NCBI GenBank assembly: GCA_017354895.1
Contig: CP071497.1
Coordinates: 1,674,001-1,738,000, forward strand
DNA: 64,000 nucleotides
Reading direction: 5' to 3'
Source: Podospora comata
Taxonomy: Eukaryota; Ascomycota; Sordariomycetes; Sordariales; Podosporaceae
The position numbers and the translations under genes are program-made. Below the pieces are notes generated by a model. That model did not search any database and was not told where the DNA came from. It worked only from the letters and a program-made list of their open reading frames with translations. Below are positions 21,708-30,888 of this stretch, one piece after another (positions within the stretch are counted from its first letter, which is position 1; every line of letters starts with the position of its first letter).

Positions 21708-23084
21708 TCACAACCCCCCCAAAACTCTCCCCGCATACTCCACGGCCAACAGCCCCTTCTCCACCACCTCCTCCCTCTCCGTCGCCCTCCCCATCCCCTC
21801 TAGATACGTCCTCAAACAACTCTCCAGCGCCTTCTTCCCCTCCTTATTCTTATCCTTCCTCCCAACCGCCAACGGACTCTCCGCCTCCAGCCCCAAATGC
21901 CTCATCACCGCCTCCTGCTCCCTCCTCACAACCCCCAGCTCCCCCACAATGCTCTTCATCCCGTTGAACAAAATCTCATGCCTGACCGCCGCCCGCATCT
22001 CGTCCCTTTCCAGCTGTTCATAAAGCCTCACCATCCCGTCATAGGCCCCGCGGAGGTCATCTTGGACGTCACCAATCTTGTTTTGCATGTCCTGACCGGC
22101 ACTCTCAGAAGCAAGAGCAGAGATTTTGGTGTCCAGAGAGTGCAAAAGCGACTTGATAACCGTGACGTCGTCGTTTTTGGCAGTGTTGCTGGGTGTGGTA
22201 GACGACAAGGTACCAGGCGACTCCTTCCGATCCAAATAATCCTCAGCAGCAGCCATCACCCCACTCCCGTCAGTCCCAATCTCCTCTCCAACACGGTACT
22301 CAAACTCCGGCCGGGCAAATACCTCATCAATAAACTCCTTGACCTCCTCATCTCCCTTCTCATCAGCCTCATCATCCTCGTGAATGCCAAAGTCCACGCC
22401 GGGGGTGCCATCCAGCTCCATCTGACTACAATCTTGTGCTTCGTCCATCTCAGAGGGCAAAGAATCACGGCGGCAAGGGTCCTCCTCACCCACAGCCGCC
22501 GACGGCTTGGGCAGGTCAGGAAACATCTCCTCCATCCTGTCCATCCCGGCATCCCCATCCTCCACCACAACCAGCGACTTTCTCTTCTTCTTCTTCTTGC
22601 TCTTCTTCCCACTCCCACCAGGACTCCTCTTCTTCTTCCCGCTCTTTTTCCCCTCGAGCCCCTCCTCCTCCTCCTCCTCCTCCTCCTCCTTGACATCCAC
22701 CCCATCAACCCCCGCATCACCACCTCCGCCCACCTCCCCATTCTCACCCCGTCTCCCCCCCCCAACCCTCCCAATCCTAACCTCAAACGGCGTCCTCTCC
22801 AGCCGCCTCAACTCCCCAATCTTTCTCTTCACCCCCCCAACCCCAGGAGTAAACATCTCATCCTCATCACTAAACCTAACCCTCTTTACTCCCCTCCCCT
22901 GAGCAGTGGTCGGAGTCCCCATCATGGTCATGACACTCCCCTGACTCAGTCTCCCCAATCTTTTAGCCCTCTTCGCAGCCGGCGACTGGGAGAGATCCAG
23001 TTCCGAGTCGTCGTTTGCCTTTAGTGGAGTTGAGGGAAGGGAGGAGTCTGTTCCTGGGGAGGTGAAGGAGCGTTTACGGTCCAT
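21708..23084 (-). CDS. Hypothetical acidic/basic nuclear-type protein
   Basis: Single exon, 458 aa, starting at the Met of MDRKRSFTSPG; the longer upstream frame reads as untranslated leader. Visible features in order: a nuclear-localisation-like KRAKR near residue 40, a KRVRFSDEDE motif, a poly-Glu run (nine Glu), Lys-rich blocks (GKKSGKKKRS, KKSKKKKKRKS), an acidic stretch, and a C-terminal half of about 180 residues with coiled-coil character (SLDTKISALASESAGQ, RREQEAVMRHLG). The composition suggests a chromatin- or nucleolus-associated protein. I recognise no family. The coding strand has G-rich runs near the stop. Confidence 0.7.
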   Translation of the reverse strand: MDRKRSFTSPGTDSSLPSTPLKANDDSELDLSQSPAAKRAKRLGRLSQGSVMTMMGTPTTAQGRGVKRVRFSDEDEMFTPGVGGVKRKIGELRRLERTPFEVRIGRVGGGRRGENGEVGGGGDAGVDGVDVKEEEEEEEEEGLEGKKSGKKKRSPGGSGKKSKKKKKRKSLVVVEDGDAGMDRMEEMFPDLPKPSAAVGEEDPCRRDSLPSEMDEAQDCSQMELDGTPGVDFGIHEDDEADEKGDEEVKEFIDEVFARPEFEYRVGEEIGTDGSGVMAAAEDYLDRKESPGTLSSTTPSNTAKNDDVTVIKSLLHSLDTKISALASESAGQDMQNKIGDVQDDLRGAYDGMVRLYEQLERDEMRAAVRHEILFNGMKSIVGELGVVRREQEAVMRHLGLEAESPLAVGRKDKNKEGKKALESCLRTYLEGMGRATEREEVVEKGLLAVEYAGRVLGGL

Positions 23085-24181
23085 GGTTTTTGTTATCTGG
23101 TGAGGGGGGGGGAGGTGTAAAGTTGTTCGGGTGGGGGGGGAGGGAGGGCGTGACAACCTGTATCGAGGAGTGACAGGGTCGAGAGGTGGTTGGTGGTATG
23201 CGCGTGAGTGAGTGGATGAAGAGGTGTGGTCGCGGTGAGCAGTGATGGAAAGATGTGAGTTGACTGGCAGAAGGGTTGTAAGTCGCAAGTAAAAGTGTAA
23301 AATAAAGATGAAAGTCGCAAGTCGAAAGTTGAAGAGGGAAGAGTTGTGAGTCAGAGGTGAAGACGTGAACATAAGTAAACAACCTCACTGCTGGACGACA
23401 GGCTACTTTTGTGAGTGAGAGAGAACCCTGCCGGGGAGGCACCTGTAACAAAGCAGCTCACGGCTGTGGTCGGGCTGGTGACTATTTGTTTTGGAAGGTA
23501 ATAGTCACGAGAGGCGGTTCAGGATGAAAGAAAGGGTCTGCGAGAATGCCGTCTGACCCGTGAGATGAAGAAAGTTGGAGAATTATTTAAACCAAGAGAA
23601 GGCTAGAAAACCTGGCGACGGGCTCTTTCCTCTTTGCAAGCGGGTAAACAGGTCCACGGAAAGTAAAATCTCGGCGGAAGGCGAAAGGCACGGCGGCAGC
23701 TGCGATCAAGTTTGTCAACAACAATGAGATAAACAGTGGGTGTTGTTAGAGACCCTTCCGGCGAGATGTTTGCCTGGCAACAAGACTCACGATGTATGCT
23801 GCATACTTTGGATGCGGTGAACCGTATTCCAGACAAACGCTAGTAGTTCAACTCCGAGAGGCAACAAGTTCCATATCAAGGGGCAACAGCGCACTTGTAT
23901 CAACTCTCACACAAGGGGCTCTCCCATCATTTAGCATCAATGTTAACGAATGGTATGTATACAAACATTTTGACTCACCCCTAACCATCCCAGGGGCCCA
24001 TGATGCTACCTATATGATCAAATGTACGCGCTATATGCCAGACGACCAAGTACTTTGCAACCAATCACAAAAAAAACCAAAAAAGAAAAAACAATAGAAA
24101 AAAAAAAAACCAAATGCCCTACCCAAAATAAAAGATCCCCACGATCAAACATAAACCCCCAAAGAAAAAGACCCAAAAAGA
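23085..24181. other. Intergenic region, no gene seen
   Basis: About 1.1 kb. It holds the G-rich upstream flank of the acidic protein gene and, towards 24060-24180, a very A-rich stretch next to the 3' end of the GH76 gene. No gene or RNA was recognised. Confidence 0.5.
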
Positions 24182-25724
24182 TCAAGAAACCTCAAACAAC
24201 CCCCCACTCATCCACACCAAACTCCCCACAAACGATCCTGCCACCACAATCGTCACTATCGCCGCTCCCGCCTTATCCCCCGCCGTGATCTGCCTCATAG
24301 GATCCAGCTCAAAAGCGCTAGACCCAGCATTCGGGTCACCCACCGACGTACCACCCGTCGAGTTCGTCAACGGACCATCACTATTATCCAACAGCAGCGT
24401 AGACAGCGCCGCCAAAGCGCTCATCTGCTGACCCGCCGGTCCATTGGACACATCGCCATCGTACTCCCCCCTATCCCAGCGAAAGCCGCAGGTTCCGTCC
24501 GCCAGACACGATTCCACCGCGCCCTTTGTTGATGACCTGAGGACCTCGAGGATCGAATTCCGGGTGAAAGGGGCCACGATGGCGGTCGAGGCCAGAGCGC
24601 GGTGCATGTACCCCTTGAAAGAGTGCTGATCGACATTGCACTGGACTCGGTCCTTGAGCTCGCAGGGGCGTTCGACCATGATGCCTTCGGGGAAGAAGTG
24701 GTCGACGGTTCGGTTGAGGAGACCGGCAACGCGGGTCTTCCACTGGGCCTGCCTGTCGCCAGTAGTCTGGGGGTCAACGGTCAGTTTTCTGTGGTAGCAA
24801 GAGGAGAATATTCAAGACATACATAATTGTACATGATGGCGGCGCCGTGGAGCAAGACAGCAGCATTGGGCGACCATTGCACCTTGTTGAGGTTGGTGCA
24901 GTTTTGCGGAGTGTTGGCACCATCGTACACATCGTAATCCTCCGTGATGTACCCAACGCCCTCGGTCCAATCCCATGTCCGCTCGGCCCACTCGGCATAT
25001 GTTTCATTGTTTGTGTACCGCGCGAGACGAGCGGCGATGTTGAGGAAGACAACGTTGGCAATAGTATTCTTGTAATCGTAGCCGTTGTTGGTATGGGGAA
25101 CCTGCCAGCGGAGACCACCGGCGCAGTCCTGGTTCTCCCACCTGGCGGCTTGGGTGTTGAAGGTGGCTTGGGCGAGCGCGAGATACTGCGGGTCAGTGGG
25201 CGCCGGGTTGGGGAAGTTGACCTCGGCGGCCAGCATAGCCGTCATGCCCCAGAAACCTTGATCATCGTTGCCGAGAGAGGCGGTCCAGTTGGGGTGCATA
25301 AAGGCAAAGGTAGGAGCGCCAGCTTGGTGGACGATGGATCGGACGGTCTCGTTGTTGTATGTGCTATCGCCTGTGTAGTGCCAGTAGTCGATCAAGGTGC
25401 CGAACATTGCGCCGGCCTGCCACCAGTAATAGTCGCCGGCCGGTGGCGGGCCTGGCAGAATGCCCGGTGTCTGGCCTGGCTCGTCACCACGGTAATACTC
25501 CCAGAGGTTGGCAGCAACGACTTTGGCGGCTCTCTTGATGGAATCTGACCCGTCTCTTTCGTTAGCACACGGTCCGTACCGTCTATTTCTGCTGCTGTGC
25601 TAGCTCCCGGGAACCCACCTTGAGAATCAAGATTGACCTGCAGCTTGTTTCCGGACTGCGCACTGGCACCCGTCACTGCGCACAGCAGCAGCGCTGCCGC
25701 AGCAGAAGCGTTCGTCCATCTCAT
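24182..25724 (-). CDS. GH76 mannan endo-1,6-alpha-mannosidase (Dfg5/Dcw1 family)
   Basis: Model: complement(join(24182..24766, 24823..25544, 25619..25724)), 470 aa, with introns of 56 and 74 nt. These enzymes act at the cell surface and are thought to help transfer GPI-anchored glycoproteins onto cell-wall glucan. The sequence shows a signal peptide (ALLLCAVTGASAQ), then DSIKRAAKVVAANLWEYY and the YYWWQAGAMFGTLIDYWHYTGD motif typical of GH76. The probable catalytic Asp-Asp pair is in NDDQGFWGM, followed by GGLRWQVPHTNNGYDYKN and NVDQHSFKGYMHRAL. The C-terminus has a small-residue site (NAGSS) and a final hydrophobic helix (GAAIVTIVVAGSFVGSLVW), as for a GPI anchor. Several N-glycosylation sequons are present. 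Confidence 0.92.
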
Positions 25725-26719
25725 GTTTGCGGTTTGTCGGCGCGCATCGGGTGTCTGCTGTAGCTGTGGCCTGTCGGTGCTGCTTGGGAAAGTCAACGTC
25801 GCTGGGAAAAGGAGCTAGGGAAATAAGGCTGGGATCCTCAAGCCGAATTCGGTTTCGAGTAGTAGGGAGAAGACGGAGATTTCGGGGATGAGGGCGAGGG
25901 GAAGGCTGCTGCACGTGGGCAGAAGGGCAGGGCAGGGCAGCGGCCGTCAGCAGTTCGACATCACCACCTCAAAAGAGTTGGCTGTATATTCCCGTCGGAA
26001 ACAACCGGTCAATCGTCGTCGTCGTCGTCGTCAGCATGCAACTCCGTTCGGGGTGAGAATGGAACAGTGGTTGACCTGACGTAAGGGCCCGAGGCCAGGG
26101 CGCCGAAATGCCCAATTTGGAGACATTTCCTTTGTTCTGGGAGTCTTTCCGAGTCTCATTGTTCCTGCGCAGGGATTGTTCAAATGGCTGCTGGGGCGGT
26201 GCATTGCAGTGCCCGTGTGCTGTGGGGGGCGTTCGAGACGGCGACGGCTGCTGTTGGCTGCTGTTGGCTGCTGTTGGCCCGTCGCATCGACTCGTCAGCC
26301 CAGAAGTCCCAAACGGGATCTAGCGCGTTCTAGTTCGTATAGGCTCGTTCTGCCAAGGAGGACCCTCTTTTGCGGGGTACGTCCCGTCATCCGTTTCATG
26401 CTTGGCACTTTGAGACATGTCTTGGGCTCGCTGAATGGATTGTGTCAAATCAGGTATGGGGTGCCAAAAGGTGTCAATTCTGTTGTTGTACGAGGGTGAG
26501 TTGCCCGGGTGGCTGGAAAAGGCCGAACCCAGTGGCCCAGGTCCCACTGCCAAGATGTTAATTCCTTAACGGTGGGCCTCCTTGACTATTCTGACAGATC
26601 GTTCTTACATTATCTTCGAGACAGTAACTGTACTACATACAATAGCGACAAATAGCAGCATGATATCTCAACGAAGGATTAGCCTTCACACTCCACGATG
26701 CCATCCCTTTCCTCAGCAA
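25725..26719. other. Intergenic region with two small tandem repeats
   Basis: About 1 kb upstream of the GH76 gene. It contains a TCG trinucleotide run (26013-26032) and 3.2 copies of GGCTGCTGTT (26246-26277). No gene was seen. Confidence 0.55.
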
Positions 26720-28498
26720 CTAAAAACGCCTGATGCCCTGGCCGTTGTTCATCTGGCCATTGGGCCTCGATCCACGGTTCAACCCTACCATGCTCGTGTT
26801 GTAACTGTCCCTCCTCTGATGGCTGTCCCTGTGGTCGTAGTTGTCCCTGTTGTAGTAGTTGTCCCTGCGCTGTCCAGCTTCGTTGCCCTTCTCGAGGTCA
26901 GCGACCCTATTAGTTAGACTAACGTTGACCTGCTTCAGGTCTGCGATCTGCTTCTCTAACATGGCGAAGCGGGAGTCGTTAGACCGAGCGTGATTCTGGC
27001 AATCCTCGTCCTCCTCGGACTCTTCCGCAGCACCGGCGGGTCCTGATCTGTCGACATTTCGCTCCAACTTCAACAGCCGGGAGGTCACATCTCGCGCGAG
27101 GCTCTTATGATCATCGCGGTACCGCTTCACCTTCTTCTGGAGCTTCTCATGCCCGGAGGTACTGCCCATCAGCTCCAATTTCTTGCTGACCCTGTCGAGC
27201 TTTGTTTCCATGTCGCTGCGCTTGGACTCGGCCACGGCGACCTTCCCGACATAGTCCAGAATCTTGGAGTCAAGGGTGGCAAGCTTCTCTTCCAAGGGCC
27301 CTTTGGCAGCATTCACTTTAGCGGCTGCCACATGTGTGATGTACGACTGCTTCTTTTTCTCCAAGACCCCGGCAACCGCCTCCGCCACAGTGGACACAAG
27401 TCCAGCGGCTTTGCCTCCTTTGTGAAGGCCAATATCTGCCCTCAGGCTCTCGATCGCGTTAGTATGGGATGCGAGGATGTCTGAATGTTCACCAATTGTG
27501 AGGTCGATGACCCTCATACGCTGGTGGACCTTTTTGAGCGGCTCGCGCTGGGTATCCCCATTACTGGCCAGCGCTGAGCCAAGGATTGGGGAACTGACGG
27601 TCTCGGCCGTGGATATTTCTGAACTCAGCCCCACAGAGGAGTCGAATCGCAGTGTTGGCGGTGACGATGATGGGGAGACGACCCTCACTGAGCGGATCGA
27701 AGGGCGGATCGACGATGTTGAAGGGCCTGTTCTTGAAGGGCCGGTCGATGTTTTTGAAGAGTCTGCCGACGGTTTGGAAGGCCCAGACACCGATGAACGT
27801 CGTGTCGACTTTCGAGGCGTCACTGGCCCCGATGTAGTCTTCTTGCGCTTTTTAGACTTGTGCTGCTCGAGGCTCTCCCCAGGCAATGTGAGTGGCTCCT
27901 CGTCTGTGCTGTCGTCTTCGACATCATTCGGCCTGTGCTGAGCTAAATTGAAGAGCGCGCCCTTCTTTTTGAGCTCGGCCCAACTATCGCGAAGCTCAAC
28001 CTTGGAGAGATCTGATGTGGAAACGTCCCCTCCAGCCGAGTCGAGGAAGCTGATGTACTTATCAGCATACATGGCGACATTGGATCGTCTCCGGCGCCCT
28101 TTCGAATCGGCGTAAGCCCTGCGCGCGTGGACAAAGATCCCTTCCAGCAGCTTGATAGTCGTCTCTCCACATCCTGAGAAGGTGTCTGGGGACAGGTCTT
28201 TCCAGTATGAGGGCGAGGGATGGTGATCAGAGAAGAACAAAAGAGCCCGAAAGAGCAAGGCGATGTTGTTTTGCACTCTGGTTTTGGTAATTTCCTCGGG
28301 GTTGGCGCGATTCCGAGACCCCTTCGGCACACTGGTGTAGTCAGGGCATATCAAGGCCTTCCAGATCTTTTTCTTATGTTCTTGGATCTCTTCAACAGTC
28401 TCGGCATCAAACAGGAAGCCTGGCATCTCCCAAAAAGGAGTGTCAGGAACCATCTTGAAGTCCGCCATGACTTCGATATCCGAGTCGGTCGGGCTCAT
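26720..28498 (-). CDS. Hypothetical coiled-coil protein, orphan
   Basis: Single exon, 592 aa, starting MSPTDSDIEVMADF. The first 200 residues look folded (FLFDAETVEEIQEHKKKIW, IALLFRALLFFSDHHPS, WKDLSPDTFSGCGE, MYADKYISFLDSAGGD). A Ser/Thr/Pro-rich disordered region with KSKKRKK follows. A long helical stretch (about residues 310-540) has heptad-like spacing (LEEKLATLDSKILDYVGKV, MLEKQIADLKQVNVSLTNRV). The tail is Asn/Tyr/Arg/Asp-rich with DNYYNRDNYDHRDSHQRRDS, then RGSRPNGQMNNGQ, resembling RNA-binding or condensate-type low-complexity tails. I recognise no family. Immediately upstream of it lies a decayed repeat array. Confidence 0.65.
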   Translation of the reverse strand: MSPTDSDIEVMADFKMVPDTPFWEMPGFLFDAETVEEIQEHKKKIWKALICPDYTSVPKGSRNRANPEEITKTRVQNNIALLFRALLFFSDHHPSPSYWKDLSPDTFSGCGETTIKLLEGIFVHARRAYADSKGRRRRSNVAMYADKYISFLDSAGGDVSTSDLSKVELRDSWAELKKKGALFNLAQHRPNDVEDDSTDEEPLTLPGESLEQHKSKKRKKTTSGPVTPRKSTRRSSVSGPSKPSADSSKTSTGPSRTGPSTSSIRPSIRSVRVVSPSSSPPTLRFDSSVGLSSEISTAETVSSPILGSALASNGDTQREPLKKVHQRMRVIDLTIGEHSDILASHTNAIESLRADIGLHKGGKAAGLVSTVAEAVAGVLEKKKQSYITHVAAAKVNAAKGPLEEKLATLDSKILDYVGKVAVAESKRSDMETKLDRVSKKLELMGSTSGHEKLQKKVKRYRDDHKSLARDVTSRLLKLERNVDRSGPAGAAEESEEDEDCQNHARSNDSRFAMLEKQIADLKQVNVSLTNRVADLEKGNEAGQRRDNYYNRDNYDHRDSHQRRDSYNTSMVGLNRGSRPNGQMNNGQGIRRF

Positions 28499-28667
28499 GT
28501 TGTGCCCTGGCTTGAAGCTTGGCAGGCTTTTCCAGTATCTGGCTGGACTAGGTCAGATTTGGACCGACATGAAAAGGGGGTCTAATTCAATACCTGAAGG
28601 ACTTGAATATCAAGTTCACACTGAGAAGCGCTTGTGTAGCCTGTTACTTTCAATCAGGAAGGAACAG

Positions 28668-29075
28668 TCCCAAAGTCGAGTTGTCGGAAAGAAAGAGCGT
28701 TTAAAGAACCGACGCAATAGCGATGGACTCTGAGTTGCCAGAAGGAAAGCGACTGGCAAACGAAGAAGACGAGTCTGGAGTTCGAGTTGCCAGACAGAAA
28801 AGCTACTCGGTACTCAAACCACTGTCCTGACAATGAGCTGCCGGACATGAGAGGGACGTGAAGGTCGAGAAAATGGCCCTGAAGTTGAATTGTTCCGAAG
28901 AGCGATTGGAAGAACAAAAATTGGCCCTGGAGCCGGAGTGGTCTGGAAGAAAAGAGGGCTTTGAAATTCGAAACGAACAAGCTCAGGCCTGCGCTGCCAA
29001 AGAAATCGCGACTTGAGAATCGAACCAAGCCTGTGCGGCCAAAAGAAAAGCGGCTCGAGGATTTCAAAACTGGAG
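28668..29075. repeat. Degenerate 45-50-bp tandem repeat array
   Basis: About eight diverged copies of a unit resembling GAGTTGCCAGA-GGAAAGCGACT followed by GA-rich spacer are arranged head to tail. Examples are GAGTTGTCGGAAAGAAAGAG, GAGTTGCCAGAAGGAAAGCG, GAGTTGCCAGACAGAAAAGC and GTGCGGCCAAAAGAAAAGCG. Copies differ widely in length and sequence, so the array is old. Reading frames through it change from copy to copy on the plus strand. On the minus strand a 175-codon frame stays open across it but has no domain. Confidence 0.55.
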
Positions 29076-29765
29076 AATCAGACGGGGCTCTGCCCTCGGT
29101 GGGTAGGTGGTGTAGAGAGGATGACCCCTTCAAGAAGAGAAGCAAAAGCCAAAGAAGCTTGTCGCTGACAAGGCTCAACACAACTTATGGAACAGGGACG
29201 GGAGGGTGTGTTGGAAAAGGGAAGTCGACCCCAGGACAGAGTAGTTGAACTGGGTGGAATATCTGCCACCCCGCCATTGGAGTATCAAAATGGAAGGCAC
29301 GACTTTCCAGGCCCCCTTCCCCATGGTAACGGTCAGGTTTGATAAGCTGAGTCGCACCCCTTTTTCGCTGCAGTTGGACCTTTGTTCCGACCAGTCTCAA
29401 GGCGGTCAGTGATGCCAATTAGATTGGAAATTGTGCACGATTCTCTGTTCCATGTTAAAAACATTACTTTGAAGCTGGAACGACTTTTCGCAGCCCAAGT
29501 TGCTTGTCCATTCACCTGTTTATCCCGACAAGGCCTGGATTGCGTCGATGGTGGTCATGTAGTTCAGGGGCTCAGGGGTAACCGTCGAAAATGTGGGCCT
29601 CCCAAGGAATGGACCGTGCTCAAAGCTTAGCATCGGCATCGGGGAACCCGACCCGCGACTCGAGCTCTCCACCAAAACGCTGTCGCAAGCCGAAGACAGT
29701 GGATAATGCGACAGGCGCATCCACCGACGACGCTCTTATGATTTGAACGTCCCAGCAATATCGCA
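29076..29765. other. Intergenic region, no gene seen
   Basis: About 690 bp between the repeat array and COX23. Only short frames occur, with no domain. The COX23 promoter is presumably here. Confidence 0.45.
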
Positions 29766-30214
29766 ATGGCGTCCACCGGAGGTAGCACCAGGGAGCCCTG
29801 GACCGGCGAGACAAAGTCCAAGTTTAACGGGTAAGTTCCGGCCCCTCCTGGAGAACATGACAACTGCTAATGAACCTCTGTCACCAGCAAAGACAGAAGC
29901 GAGTTCCTCGATCCATGCCAGGAGGCTGCCACGAAAAGCATCCGGTGTCTGCACCGCAACCAGGGTGACCGAACCATGTGCTCCGATTACTTCCAGTCAG
30001 TTGCGACAATCTGATACTGTTGGGGGGGATAACGGTCGAGCAAATTGCGCTAACAATCGGTGTTTTGGGAGGTGTACAGGGCATACAGAGATTGCAAGAA
30101 GATTTGGGTATGAGGATTGGGTCTTGGCGAATGACGGATTGCATGCTGACCGTCGCTGGTGTGGGACAGATCGAGAAGCGCAGGATAGAGAGCAAACGAG
30201 GAGGCAATGCTTAA
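29766..30214 (+). CDS. COX23: COX23/CHCHD7-like twin CX9C protein, cytochrome oxidase assembly
   Basis: Model: join(29766..29830, 29888..29995, 30080..30107, 30170..30214), 81 aa, four exons including a 28-nt exon 3. Introns are 57, 84 and 62 nt with GTAAGT, GTCAGT and GTATGA donors and CCAG/ACAG acceptors. The spliced protein carries two exact CX9C motifs: Cys32-Cys42 (CQEAATKSIRC) and Cys53-Cys63 (CSDYFQAYRDC), followed by KKIW and a basic C-terminus. Twin CX9C proteins form a disulfide-locked helical hairpin and are imported into the mitochondrial intermembrane space by Mia40. COX23 acts in copper delivery to complex IV. The FLDPCQEAA, LHRN and GDRTMCSDYF segments match COX23 rather than COX17 or COX19. 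No single long open frame covers the gene, so it is easily missed. Confidence 0.9.
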
Positions 30215-30888
30215 CGCTTGACGGCCGACACCGAACGAACTAGATACCCCGCGCTGTTCCCACGACGGACCAGAGACCTGCTGTGATTCTAGGGTTGATA
30301 TACCAAGGAATTGGCCTCCAGGAATAGAGATACGGCGTGGGACAACTACTTCTCAGGGCAGAATAGACAGGACTGCTCCTGTCTCTGTAACAATTTTGTA
30401 GTTTTATTTCTCCTCTCTTGTCATACTACGTAACGACTGGCAGACATGCTGTTATGCAAACCCATTTTTTCTGTAAGATTTAGCAAAAGAGGAGACGGCG
30501 ATTATAGCTGTTGAACTGGCTTCTTCGTGGCAGAGGCTCACCGCGGTGAAGGTGGGGTTGCAAAGGTCAAGCTCGTGCCCCACAACCCCATCAAAATGTT
30601 GTGGTGAGCTTCTTGTTCCCTCGCATGCACGAGTATCCCATCAGCATCTTGGCCCAGAGCGCAACAGGCTTTGGAAACAGGTTTTTTTGAAACTGTTTGC
30701 TCGTGTTTCTCAAATACTGCGGAGGTTTTCATTGTTGTTTGTAAGCCGCACAAGGTGTACGAGCAGCCCAATTCCTCGCCTGCCATTGGCCCCTCACCTT
30801 CAACTCCATCCTGTCCCCCACGTCGGGTTGGCTGGCCTTCCTCTCTCGCCTCGTCTTCGCCTGCGCCTGCACCAAAAGAGAACCAACC
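30215..30888. other. Intergenic region between COX23 and NAA25
   Basis: About 670 bp holding the COX23 3' UTR and the NAA25 promoter. No gene was seen. Confidence 0.5.

Noticed and set aside
21897-23024. 375-codon plus-strand open frame
   Set aside because: Antisense to the acidic nuclear-type protein gene; Pro/Leu/His-rich shadow translation.
28654-29181. 175-codon minus-strand frame across the decayed repeat array
   Set aside because: Phe/Leu/Ser-rich translation with no domain; openness follows from repeat composition.
29743-30243. 166-codon plus-strand open frame over COX23
   Set aside because: Out of frame with the twin CX9C motifs; COX23 explains the locus better.
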